Origin: Vulcanimicrobiota bacterium
GTDB lineage: Bacteria; Vulcanimicrobiota; Vulcanimicrobiia; Vulcanimicrobiales; Vulcanimicrobiaceae
Length of the DNA stretch: 5,173 nucleotides
Direction of reading: 5' to 3'
Assembly (NCBI GenBank): GCA_013289785.1
Contig: JABCZE010000147.1
Coordinates: 1-5,173, forward strand
A model generated the notes under the pieces. That model saw nothing but the letters and a program-made list of their open reading frames with translations, ran no database searches and was not told the origin of the DNA. Below are positions 1 through 5,173 of the stretch, in pieces. Each line of letters opens with the position of its first letter. Positions within the stretch are counted from its first letter, which is position 1. The translations under genes were made by a program, and so were the position numbers.

Positions 1-1
1 T

Positions 2-328
2 ACGCAGTTCGTCGAGTTTCTGCGCAGTATCGGAACCGGCGACGAGCTCGTGTATAAGGCCGAGCTGGTCTTCGGCGAACTGCTCGGCAACGTCGTTCGC
101 CACGCTCCCGGCCCGGTGGAGATTTCGTTCGACCTCGATTCCTATTCCGGCGCGGGGATTCTCCACGTCATCGATTCCGGCCCCGAGTTTCCGTTGACCG
201 CGCGCCATCTTCCCGATGACGTCCTCAGCGAGCTGGGGCGCGGCCTCTTTATCGTGCAACAGCTCGCAACCGACGTGACCGTCGAACGTATTCCAAACCG
301 CGGAAACCACACGATCGTCAAACTCTGA
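2..328 (+). CDS. Anti-sigma-type GHKL ATPase (RsbW/SpoIIAB-like), 5' partial
   Basis: This is the C-terminal 108 residues of a small GHKL (HATPase_c_2) ATP-binding protein, ending at the TGA at 326-328. The frame is open to base 2, so the true start lies outside the window. The GTG at 50 is an internal valine, because the helix before it (residues 1-16) already belongs to the fold. Visible motifs, numbered from base 2: the N-box ExxxN at E26-N30 (ELLGN, then VVRHA), a G1-like box IDSGPEF, and a G2-like box ELGRGLFIVQQL that binds ATP phosphates. Family members are usually about 130-150 residues, so perhaps 30-40 are missing. Known relatives are serine kinases that hold sigma factors inactive and phosphorylate anti-anti-sigma (STAS) partners. 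A STAS or PP2C-phosphatase gene just upstream would be expected, but this is inference. It could instead be the C-terminal domain of a larger RsbU-type regulator. The family call is firm; the exact role is not. Confidence 0.85.
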   Translation, partial: TQFVEFLRSIGTGDELVYKAELVFGELLGNVVRHAPGPVEISFDLDSYSGAGILHVIDSGPEFPLTARHLPDDVLSELGRGLFIVQQLATDVTVERIPNRGNHTIVKL

Positions 329-339
329 CGAGTTGCGGC

Positions 340-1692
340 TTAGAGGGTAACGGTCATTCCTCGCTGCGCGATCGTTGCCGCGAATCCGTGTTGCTTCAGG
401 ATCGCCGCGAAGGCTTGGGCGCTTGGCGGATCCGCGTGCACGAGATAGACCTGGGCGGTCGTCGAGCCTAAAGTTTGCAGCCAGCGCAGCAGTTCGTCTT
501 GGCCGGCGTGTGCGCTGAACCCGGAAAGATGAGCGATGGCGGCCCGAACGGTCAGCTGGTCGCCGAAGAGGCGCACCGAACTCGCGCCGTTGATGATGAT
601 TCGCCCAAGCGTTCCCTGCCCTTGATACCCGGGAAAGACGATCGTCGCGTTTGGATTTTCTAGATTCCGATAGAGGTGGTAGAGGATGCGGCCGCCGGTC
701 GCCATCCCGCTCGAGGCGATGACGATCGCCGGCGCATTGATGTGGTTGAGCTGCTTGGACTGGTCGCTGGTAACGTGCAGCGTGAGGTTGTTACAACCGA
801 AGGGCGCGCCCGGGGTCTCGGGCAGCTCGCGGTAGGCGTCGCGGTGTTTGGCGAAGACGCCGTCGACCTTGATCGCCATCGGGCTGTCGAGATGCACCGG
901 AAGCCGCGCGATCTGGGCGTCCATTTTTTGGAGGCGCCCAATCGCAAAGAGCATATCTTGCGAACGCTCGACGGCGAACGTCGGCATTATGATCGGGCCG
1001 CCACGTTCGATTCCCGCGAGCAGCGTCGCGCGAAGTTCCGCAAGCGAATCGGGGGGATGTTCGCGATCGCCGTACGTCGCTTCGCAGACGACGGTATCGG
1101 CCGATTCCAGCGGCGTTGGGTCGAAGAGCAAGGCCGCGTCGTACCGGCCGAGGTCCCCCGAGAAGATCGACCGTCGGCCGCCAGCTCGCATGTCCACGTA
1201 GGCTGCGCCGACGATGTGTCCGGCATAGTGATAGCGCACCGTCGCCCCGCAGACGGTGAAGTCGGTCTCGAGCGCAACGGTTTTTACTTGGCGGAGCGTA
1301 GCGCTAACGTCCTCGCTGGTGAAGAAGGGCGCCAAGCTATGCGAGCGCTCGTGATGAAATCCGCGGTCGTGCATGTGGCTCTGAATATGCGCCGCGTCCT
1401 CCAACACGATCTCCATGACGTCGGCCGTCGCCGGCGTGCAGTAGATCGGCCCGCGATATCCGTCGCGAACGAGTCTAGGCAGGTATCCGACGTGATCGAG
1501 ATGGCCGTGGGTGATGACGACGGCCTCCATCTCCGCTGCGGGAACGGGCAGCGGCGCGAGATTGAGGGCTTCGACATCGCGCGGGCCTTGAAACAGCCCG
1601 CAATCGACGAAGAGATGATGACCGTCGACGGTTACCAGATGTTTGCTTCCGGTTACGGTGCCGGCCGCGCCGACGAACGTCAACTCAGTCAT
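340..1692 (-). CDS. Beta-CASP metallo-beta-lactamase ribonuclease (TTHA0252-like)
   Basis: A complete 450-residue MBL-fold protein of the beta-CASP group (COG1236, CPSF-73-like), most like the Thermus RNA-degrading protein TTHA0252 as I remember its sequence. The predicted role is zinc-dependent cleavage of RNA in the cytoplasm; no signal peptide is visible. Zinc-site motifs are complete: H62-H67 (HGHLDH), H159 (AGHIVGAA) and D180 (FSGD). The beta-CASP insert carries motif A at E204 (CEATYGDR), the PTFAVERSQ segment at 237-245, LDSPMA at 268-273 and SGMATGGRI at 328-336. Motif B is H395 (GFSAHAGQDELL) and motif C is H419 (YLVHAD). Length matches the family (about 430-460). Start: the ATG at 1692 places the first beta strand where TTHA0252 has it. 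It overlaps the stop of the upstream gene by 8 bases, and a GAAGG ribosome site lies 8 bases before it. Oddities are a histidine-rich stretch at 102-118 and VHAD in place of the usual VHGE. It converges on the anti-sigma-type gene with 11 bases between the stops. The family assignment is firm; RNA as the substrate is inferred. Confidence 0.93.
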   Translation of the reverse strand: MTELTFVGAAGTVTGSKHLVTVDGHHLFVDCGLFQGPRDVEALNLAPLPVPAAEMEAVVITHGHLDHVGYLPRLVRDGYRGPIYCTPATADVMEIVLEDAAHIQSHMHDRGFHHERSHSLAPFFTSEDVSATLRQVKTVALETDFTVCGATVRYHYAGHIVGAAYVDMRAGGRRSIFSGDLGRYDAALLFDPTPLESADTVVCEATYGDREHPPDSLAELRATLLAGIERGGPIIMPTFAVERSQDMLFAIGRLQKMDAQIARLPVHLDSPMAIKVDGVFAKHRDAYRELPETPGAPFGCNNLTLHVTSDQSKQLNHINAPAIVIASSGMATGGRILYHLYRNLENPNATIVFPGYQGQGTLGRIIINGASSVRLFGDQLTVRAAIAHLSGFSAHAGQDELLRWLQTLGSTTAQVYLVHADPPSAQAFAAILKQHGFAATIAQRGMTVTL

Positions 1693-2263
1693 GGACGAGG
1701 CCTTCGAAGGCGAAAGCGCTGGGACGCTCGTCCGACGCGTAACATTCCGCGCAACGGTCGATCAGACGTTCCGGCTCGGTGTCCTCGATGAGGAGCGCGC
1801 CGGTTTGCTTGCGAAAGAGCGCCGCGATTTCGCCGAAATTGTTGGATAAGCCGCCCGAGTCCCGCAGGACCCCGATGAGCTTACCCTCGTCGTAGGCGAT
1901 GCAAAACTCGCCGAGCGTTCCGGTGCGGCCGCCGACGAAGATCACAAAATCGGAGCTGTGGATGTTATAGACCTCGCGCCCCATCAACCCCGATCCGGTG
2001 AAGACCATCGCAGTATACGGTTTGAGTGGGGACTCGTACAACCCGACGTGCTCTTCCCGCGAGTGCGCGGGCGAAACGCCGAGACTCTTCCCCCCCTCCG
2101 CGTGCGCTCCGAGAACCGCGGCGTGCGGAAGCCCGGGACAGGCCCCGGTGACGATCAAGGCTCCGCGGCGCGCGATGCACGCGCCCACGCGCCGCGCCAG
2201 CTCGCACTCTTGGTCGGTGATTACGCCGCCGGCGGATCCCATAACGCCGATTTGCAGTTTCAC
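1685..2263 (-). CDS. LOG/TIGR00725-like Rossmann nucleotide-binding protein
   Basis: A complete 192-residue cytoplasmic protein of the SLOG superfamily, the group once labelled possible lysine decarboxylase. It opens with a Rossmann strand and glycine turn (IGVMGSAGG, residues 5-13) and has a second strand with LIVTGACPG at 36-44. The family's active-site region is R96 (GLMGREVYN) followed by FVGGRTGTLGEF at 109-120, with E119 in the position of the catalytic glutamate. Well-studied LOG enzymes release free base from nucleoside monophosphates. The activity of this subgroup is unknown to me, so only nucleotide binding is predicted. Start: GTG at 2263, because an in-frame TGA lies three codons upstream and the next start (ATG, residue 8) would delete the first strand. 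There is only a weak GAG 5 bases before it. At 192 residues it is longer than the roughly 160 usual for TIGR00725; the last 30 residues look like a loose tail. Its last 8 bases overlap the beta-CASP gene start, indicating an operon. Confidence 0.85.
   Translation of the reverse strand: MKLQIGVMGSAGGVITDQECELARRVGACIARRGALIVTGACPGLPHAAVLGAHAEGGKSLGVSPAHSREEHVGLYESPLKPYTAMVFTGSGLMGREVYNIHSSDFVIFVGGRTGTLGEFCIAYDEGKLIGVLRDSGGLSNNFGEIAALFRKQTGALLIEDTEPERLIDRCAECYASDERPSAFAFEGLVHD
1701..1705 (-). promoter_or_regulatory. Ribosome binding site of the beta-CASP gene
   Basis: On the minus strand this reads GAAGG, 8 bases before the ATG at 1692. It lies inside the end of the LOG-like coding region. It supports the chosen start and suggests the nuclease is translated by re-initiation or from its own site within a shared mRNA. 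It sits in a perfect 10-base palindrome (1701-1710, CCTTCGAAGG), which may be chance since both codon sets are used normally. Confidence 0.5.
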
Positions 2264-2273
2264 GGCGACTCAG

Positions 2274-2284
2274 TTGCGGCGCAA
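2274..2284. repeat. 11-base palindrome TTGCG-G-CGCAA before the LOG-like gene
   Basis: Two 5-base arms, TTGCG and CGCAA, flank a single central G, 10 bases upstream of the GTG start of the LOG-like gene. The symmetry suits a dimeric repressor half-site pair, or a small structure over the ribosome site. The same half-sites recur farther apart in the spacer before the lipoprotein gene. Short GC-rich palindromes are frequent in such genomes, so function is uncertain. Confidence 0.3.
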
Positions 2285-2323
2285 GCGGCGGGGAAGCCTC
2301 TAAGCCAATAGCCCGAGACGCGG

Positions 2324-2359
2324 CCGGCGTTCCGGCCCGGGAATGCGAACCAACGCCGG
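2324..2359. repeat. Inverted repeat, 8-base arms, before the glycosidase-like gene
   Basis: The arms are CCGGCGTT (2324-2331) and AACGCCGG (2352-2359), perfectly complementary, with a 20-base spacer that itself contains CCCGGG. The right arm ends 14 bases before the ATG at 2374. As DNA it could be an operator; as RNA it could fold beside the ribosome site, if the transcript starts that far upstream. There is no U-tract, so it is not an intrinsic terminator for either direction. Confidence 0.4.
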
Positions 2360-2361
2360 GG

Positions 2362-2373
2362 TATAGGTCGCTC
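2362..2373 (+). promoter_or_regulatory. Start context of the glycosidase-like gene: weak AGG ribosome site or leaderless -10
   Basis: The sequence is TATAGG followed by six bases and then ATG. It can be read two ways. AGG at 2365-2367 may be a weak ribosome site with 6-base spacing. Alternatively TATAGG at 2362-2367 may be a -10 element placing the transcript start at or next to the ATG, as in leaderless genes. There is no recognisable -35 box at the expected distance. The sequence alone does not decide between them. Confidence 0.3.
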
Positions 2374-4881
2374 ATGGGCACGCTCCACGACGTTGCGGGG
2401 ATCGCGGGACGCGCGGCTTTGCCGGCATATAGGTTGACCGATTCCCAACTCGGCATGGGAGCGAGTTTAGGTAACGGCGCGATTTGGATTAATACCAAGA
2501 GCACGGGTGCGGTGGAGCGCGTGTTTTCCAACACGCTGGCGCAGAGCTTGATCGGCACGATCTCGGTGCGCTATGGCGGTTACGGCCTGCCGACGGGCAT
2601 GCTTGCGGATCGCGCCGCCTTTTCGAAATCACCGTACATCGCGCTCCGCCCGGACGCAGGGCATCGGAATTTCGAGATACATCCCGCATATCAGCGCGTA
2701 TCGTTCACCCTCGGCGGCGTGGTGGACGTTACCGAAACGACGTTCGTCCCGCTAAACTCGACTGCGGCCGGTGAGAATGATCCCGCGATAGCGTACGTGG
2801 TCGTTCATCTGCACAACACCGACGACGCGGAGCACTTTATTCGCGTCGTCGGTTCGGCGCGCTTGCGCGGCAGCATGCCGCCCGACGTACAGGCGCGCTT
2901 CGATTTAGTGCGGCACGCGTTGGTGGCTTGGAACGTTTCGCAGCCGCAGGCCGTCCGCGTCTTCGGGCTTTCGGAACCGTCGTCAAGTTTCGAGACGACA
3001 TTCGATTTTGGCCGAGTCTATGACCCCTTGCACGTCCACGCGCTGGAAAACGAGATCGTGGGCGTCGGCGACGTCTTGGGTCAGCTGCAGTTGGACGTAG
3101 CGCTCGAGCCCGGCCAAAAACGCACGATATCCTTCACGGCGGGAGCGTTCGCGCAGGGCGAAGACGCCGCACTGGAGTCGTACGCGGCCGCCCCCGGACA
3201 CCGGGCGGCGCTCGAACGAACGATCAAACACTTGGAAGATGTTTTGCGCCGCAGCCAGGTACTCACGCCGGATTCGCTGATCAATCAGGCGGCGCTGTGG
3301 AGCAAGGTCAACATGCGGCGCGTCATGGCCAAATACCCGCAAGGCCTCGCGTTTAGTAACGATCCCGGCAATTACGCCAACGTCGTTGGTCGAGACAGCG
3401 CCTGGTTCGCCTACGGTTGCGATCACTTCATGCCGGAGTTTTCGCGACAAATGCTCGAGAACGTCGCCGCGCGTCAGTACGAAAGCGGGAAGCTGCCGGA
3501 ATACTACGATGCCATAACCGGCCGCGTCGAAGACGACGGACTGAACATTAACGACGACACGCCGTTGTACGTACTGGCAGTCAATCATCATTTTCGCTCC
3601 ACCGGCGACGTTGGATGGCTCAAGACGGTATATCCGAAAGTCGCCGCCGCGGCGCGGTATATCATCGCCCAGATCGACGACCGTGGTCTGGTCTTTTGCT
3701 CGGCAAACGACCCGCGGGGAAACGTGTGGGCGATTGCCGGCTGGCGTAACATCATCGAGTTGTACAGCATAAACGGTGCGGTGACCGAGATCAACTCCGA
3801 ATGCGTCGCCGCGCTCCGAGCGGCTGGCCATCTCGCGGAGAATCTGGGCTTGCCGGACGCCGAGAGTGAGGAGTTCGCCGGCGCGGCGCAGCGCATTACG
3901 GCCGCGATGGACCAGCATCTGATCAACCCCGAGAACGGCTTGTACTACCTAAACATTGACGTCGACGGAAACGTGCACACCGATGTGACCGGCGACGAGA
4001 TCTTCCCGGTGATCTTTCGGGCCTGCGATGAGGAGACGGGCTTTCGCATCATAAGCCGTCTCAACGCGCCCGACTTTTGGACGCCGGCCGGGCTTCGAAC
4101 CGCCTCGCGCGACGACCCGCTATACGACCCGTCGCACTACGCGGGACTGATGGGTGGTGTGTGGCCGGGATTGACGTGGTGGTATGCGTTCGCGGCGGCA
4201 CGGTACCATCCGGAGTTTATGGTGCGGGCCCTGCGGTCGTCGTTCGAACACTACGCCGTCGATCCGAAGAAGAACAACACGGTTCCCGGTCAGTTCAGCG
4301 AATGGTTCGACGGCGAAAGCTTGACGAACCGAGGGATGCGCCTGTCGCCATGGGAGCCGCCGCGGTTCTTCTGGGCGGCGATCGAAGGCGTGTGCGGGCT
4401 CATGCTGACCACCGGCGCTCCGCAAATCAATCCGCTCATTCCAGGGCATTGGACCTGGGTCGGCATCCGGCGCTTGTGTTACCACAACGGGTTCCTTTCG
4501 TACTTCGCCATTCGGCAAAGCGCCGATCGGAAGACCATCTACTCGACCGCTCCGCTGGAGAGCAAACACGACGTTTTGCTCTTCGACTCCGACGTGTCCG
4601 ACCGTCTCCGCGTCTTCTCGGACTCGGCCGTCGTCATCGCCCTGGCGGGCAAGGAACGAATTGCGATCCTCCTGGGAAATACCGAGCCGAACACGATCTC
4701 CACTCCGATCAACGTCGAAGACGTCGTCGACCCGTCGCGGCGCTACGAGTTTCGCATCTACAACAGCGAAAGGCGCGACTGGGAAACGCCGGTGACGTGC
4801 GGCGGAGAGGCGCTCCGTGGACTTGCGGTGACGATTGAGGCCAACGGCTTTCGCCTACTCGAACTCACCCCGATAGGCTAG
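2374..4881 (+). CDS. Large (alpha/alpha)6 glycosidase-type protein, GDE/GH15/GH63-like
   Basis: A complete 835-residue protein ending in TAG. Residues 1-280 look like the beta-sandwich that precedes the catalytic domain in six-hairpin glycosidases (LGNGAIWINTKSTG at 32-45). Residues 300-690 resemble the (alpha/alpha)6 toroid of glycogen-debranching C-domains and of families GH15 and GH63: VGRDSAWFAYGCD at 338-350, INDDTPLYVLAVNHHF at 392-407, VTEINSECVAALRAAGHLAENLG starting at 470, GVWPGLTWWYAFA at 595-607, and SEWFDGESL at 642-650. Residues 690-835 are probably a C-terminal beta domain. Acidic candidates for catalysis are D341, D394, D395, E476, E643 and E648, but I cannot choose among them. 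No signal peptide or membrane segment is visible, so it is predicted to be cytoplasmic. The substrate is probably an alpha-linked oligosaccharide or glycogen-like glucan; this is inference. A phosphorylase of GH94 type is a less likely alternative. It appears to be a single-gene unit. The ATG at 2374 is the best start; conserved sequence begins around residue 19. Confidence 0.8.
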   Translation: MGTLHDVAGIAGRAALPAYRLTDSQLGMGASLGNGAIWINTKSTGAVERVFSNTLAQSLIGTISVRYGGYGLPTGMLADRAAFSKSPYIALRPDAGHRNFEIHPAYQRVSFTLGGVVDVTETTFVPLNSTAAGENDPAIAYVVVHLHNTDDAEHFIRVVGSARLRGSMPPDVQARFDLVRHALVAWNVSQPQAVRVFGLSEPSSSFETTFDFGRVYDPLHVHALENEIVGVGDVLGQLQLDVALEPGQKRTISFTAGAFAQGEDAALESYAAAPGHRAALERTIKHLEDVLRRSQVLTPDSLINQAALWSKVNMRRVMAKYPQGLAFSNDPGNYANVVGRDSAWFAYGCDHFMPEFSRQMLENVAARQYESGKLPEYYDAITGRVEDDGLNINDDTPLYVLAVNHHFRSTGDVGWLKTVYPKVAAAARYIIAQIDDRGLVFCSANDPRGNVWAIAGWRNIIELYSINGAVTEINSECVAALRAAGHLAENLGLPDAESEEFAGAAQRITAAMDQHLINPENGLYYLNIDVDGNVHTDVTGDEIFPVIFRACDEETGFRIISRLNAPDFWTPAGLRTASRDDPLYDPSHYAGLMGGVWPGLTWWYAFAAARYHPEFMVRALRSSFEHYAVDPKKNNTVPGQFSEWFDGESLTNRGMRLSPWEPPRFFWAAIEGVCGLMLTTGAPQINPLIPGHWTWVGIRRLCYHNGFLSYFAIRQSADRKTIYSTAPLESKHDVLLFDSDVSDRLRVFSDSAVVIALAGKERIAILLGNTEPNTISTPINVEDVVDPSRRYEFRIYNSERRDWETPVTCGGEALRGLAVTIEANGFRLLELTPIG

Positions 4882-4914
4882 GCAAACCCCATCCCCATTG
4901 AGAGAATGAAGCGC

Positions 4915-4940
4915 CCGCCGTCCGGCTTGCCGGTGGGCGG
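4915..4940 (+). terminator. GC-rich hairpin after the glycosidase-like gene, possible terminator
   Basis: Beginning 34 bases after the stop codon, CCGCC and GGCGG form an outer 5-bp stem, and CCGG and CCGG form an inner 4-bp stem closed by a CTTG tetraloop. A 2x2 mismatch (GT facing TG) separates the stems. The hairpin should be stable, but no run of T follows it, so classical intrinsic termination is doubtful. It could end transcription inefficiently, protect the 3' end, or act with Rho. Confidence 0.45.
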
Positions 4941-4951
4941 CTACTGAAGCG

Positions 4952-4987
4952 GGCTTGCGCGTTTAAGACTTCCTTCATCCGCAAGCC
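4952..4987. repeat. Inverted repeat GGCTTGCG / CGCAAGCC before the lipoprotein gene
   Basis: The arms at 4952-4959 and 4980-4987 are perfectly complementary across a 20-base spacer rich in T and C. It lies 41-76 bases before the ATG of the lipoprotein gene, suitable for an operator or a 5' UTR stem. Arm length and spacer length match those of the repeat before the glycosidase-like gene, although the arm sequences differ. Confidence 0.4.
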
Positions 4988-5016
4988 GTAGAGTTTTGGG
5001 GAACCCGAGCCATTTC

Positions 5017-5021
5017 GAGGA
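5017..5021 (+). promoter_or_regulatory. Ribosome binding site of the lipoprotein gene
   Basis: GAGGA stands 6 bases before the ATG at 5028. It is the strongest Shine-Dalgarno match before any plus-strand gene in the window and fixes the start of the following gene. Confidence 0.75.
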
Positions 5022-5027
5022 TTTTTC

Positions 5028-5173
5028 ATGATTAGAAAACAGATGGGCGCCGCGCTGGCACTCGCCGCGCTCGTGGTCGTGGCCTGCAGCGGCCATAACA
5101 ACAACCCCATGCCGGGCAACGGCACGATGCTGACGCTCCCGGGAATCGGCAAAGACATCGTGATGTACGCGAT
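5028..5173 (+). CDS. Lipoprotein precursor of unknown function, 3' partial
   Basis: The first 48 residues of a protein that runs off the window; the frame is too close to the edge to judge its length. The N-terminus is a lipoprotein (SPase II) signal peptide: positive residues R3 and K4, a hydrophobic stretch at 7-19 (GAALALAALVVVA), and a lipobox VVAC with the lipidated cysteine at position 20. After it comes a low-complexity linker rich in Ser, Gly, Asn and Pro (SGHNNNPMPGNG, 21-32), typical of a tether holding a domain away from the membrane. The start of a folded region (MLTLPGIGKDIVMYA) is not recognised. The ATG is well supported by GAGGA 6 bases upstream. It is probably an exported, membrane-anchored protein on the outer face of the cytoplasmic membrane or on the outer membrane. 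No functional link to the preceding gene is evident. Confidence 0.8.
   Translation, partial: MIRKQMGAALALAALVVVACSGHNNNPMPGNGTMLTLPGIGKDIVMYA

Larger units (their letters stand above)
2264..2373. promoter_or_regulatory. Divergent intergenic region between the LOG-like and glycosidase-like genes
   Basis: These 110 bases separate two genes that start in opposite directions, so both promoters should lie here or just inside the coding regions. I find no convincing sigma-70 -35/-10 pair on either strand. The spacer does hold an 11-base palindrome near the LOG-like start and an 8-base-arm inverted repeat near the glycosidase start, listed separately. These are candidates for operator sites or 5' UTR structure. 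Confidence 0.55.
4882..5027 (+). other. Structured 146-base spacer between the glycosidase-like and lipoprotein genes
   Basis: No coding potential is recognised here. It contains a strong GC hairpin (4915-4940), an 8-base-arm inverted repeat (4952-4987) and a good ribosome site just before the lipoprotein gene. A clear promoter for the lipoprotein gene was not found, although the spacing would allow one between 4940 and 5010. Confidence 0.5.

Noticed and set aside
50..52. GTG at 50 as the start of the anti-sigma-type gene
   Set aside because: The 16 codons before it are open and encode helix sequence expected in the GHKL fold, so the gene begins outside the window.
676..1791. A 371-codon plus-strand open frame antisense to the nuclease gene
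   Set aside because: It is in codon-to-codon register with the nuclease gene. In GC-rich genes the codons TTA, CTA and TCA are rare, so the opposite in-register frame stays open by default. The translation is Arg-rich with no recognisable motif, while the minus-strand protein has a full set of catalytic motifs.
1965..2558. A 197-codon minus-strand open frame crossing the divergent spacer
   Set aside because: It overlaps the LOG-like gene in another frame and the start of the glycosidase-like gene. Its product is Arg/Ala-rich and composition-driven, with no motif.
2983..3918. A 311-codon minus-strand open frame inside the glycosidase-like gene
   Set aside because: It is likewise in exact antisense register with a real gene, and no family features are seen in its translation.
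4077..4838. A 253-codon plus-strand open frame inside the 3' part of the glycosidase-like gene
   Set aside because: This is an out-of-frame shadow of a well-supported reading frame, with Arg-rich translation and no domain.
5000..5005. GGAACC as a possible extracytoplasmic-sigma -35 box
   Set aside because: It ends only 22 bases before the ATG. A matching -10 box would fall on the ribosome site and start codon, and no such box is seen.
4865..5158. A 97-codon minus-strand open frame over the spacer and lipoprotein start
   Set aside because: It runs through the terminator-like hairpin and opposes a lipoprotein gene that has a good ribosome site and lipobox. Its translation has no recognisable feature.

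Overview
The window is 5173 bases of GC-rich bacterial chromosome, roughly 60% GC by eye, with tightly packed genes. It holds three complete protein genes and a partial gene at each edge. I see no RNA genes, insertion sequences, CRISPR arrays or phage genes. The organism cannot be fixed from this sequence. The gene types fit a free-living, GC-rich soil or sediment bacterium. A lineage such as Candidatus Eremiobacterota (WPS-2) would fit, but that is an impression from style and not a demonstrated assignment.

Layout from left to right. Bases 2-328 (+) are the C-terminal part of a GHKL-type ATPase of the RsbW/SpoIIAB anti-sigma kinase kind. It converges, with an 11-base gap, on a two-gene minus-strand unit. 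That unit reads from right to left: a LOG/TIGR00725-like Rossmann nucleotide-binding protein (2263-1685, GTG start), then a beta-CASP metallo-beta-lactamase ribonuclease (1692-340). The two genes overlap by 8 bases, so they are probably translationally coupled. A 110-base divergent spacer (2264-2373) separates them from a long plus-strand gene (2374-4881). This encodes an 835-residue protein with an (alpha/alpha)6 glycosidase-type catalytic domain between two probably beta-rich domains, and no secretion signal. A 146-base spacer follows, with a strong GC hairpin and a second inverted repeat. The start of a lipoprotein gene (5028 onward) then runs off the edge.

The only pair with a sequence-based case for working together is the LOG-like protein and the beta-CASP nuclease: same strand, overlapping, and both linked by family knowledge to nucleotide or RNA metabolism. 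The anti-sigma-type ATPase, the glycosidase and the lipoprotein look like independent units. I did not find a convincing previously undescribed system. The points most worth a second look are the coupled LOG/beta-CASP pair, a histidine-rich stretch in the nuclease, the altered nucleotide motif of the LOG-like protein, and the unassigned specificity of the large glycosidase-like protein.
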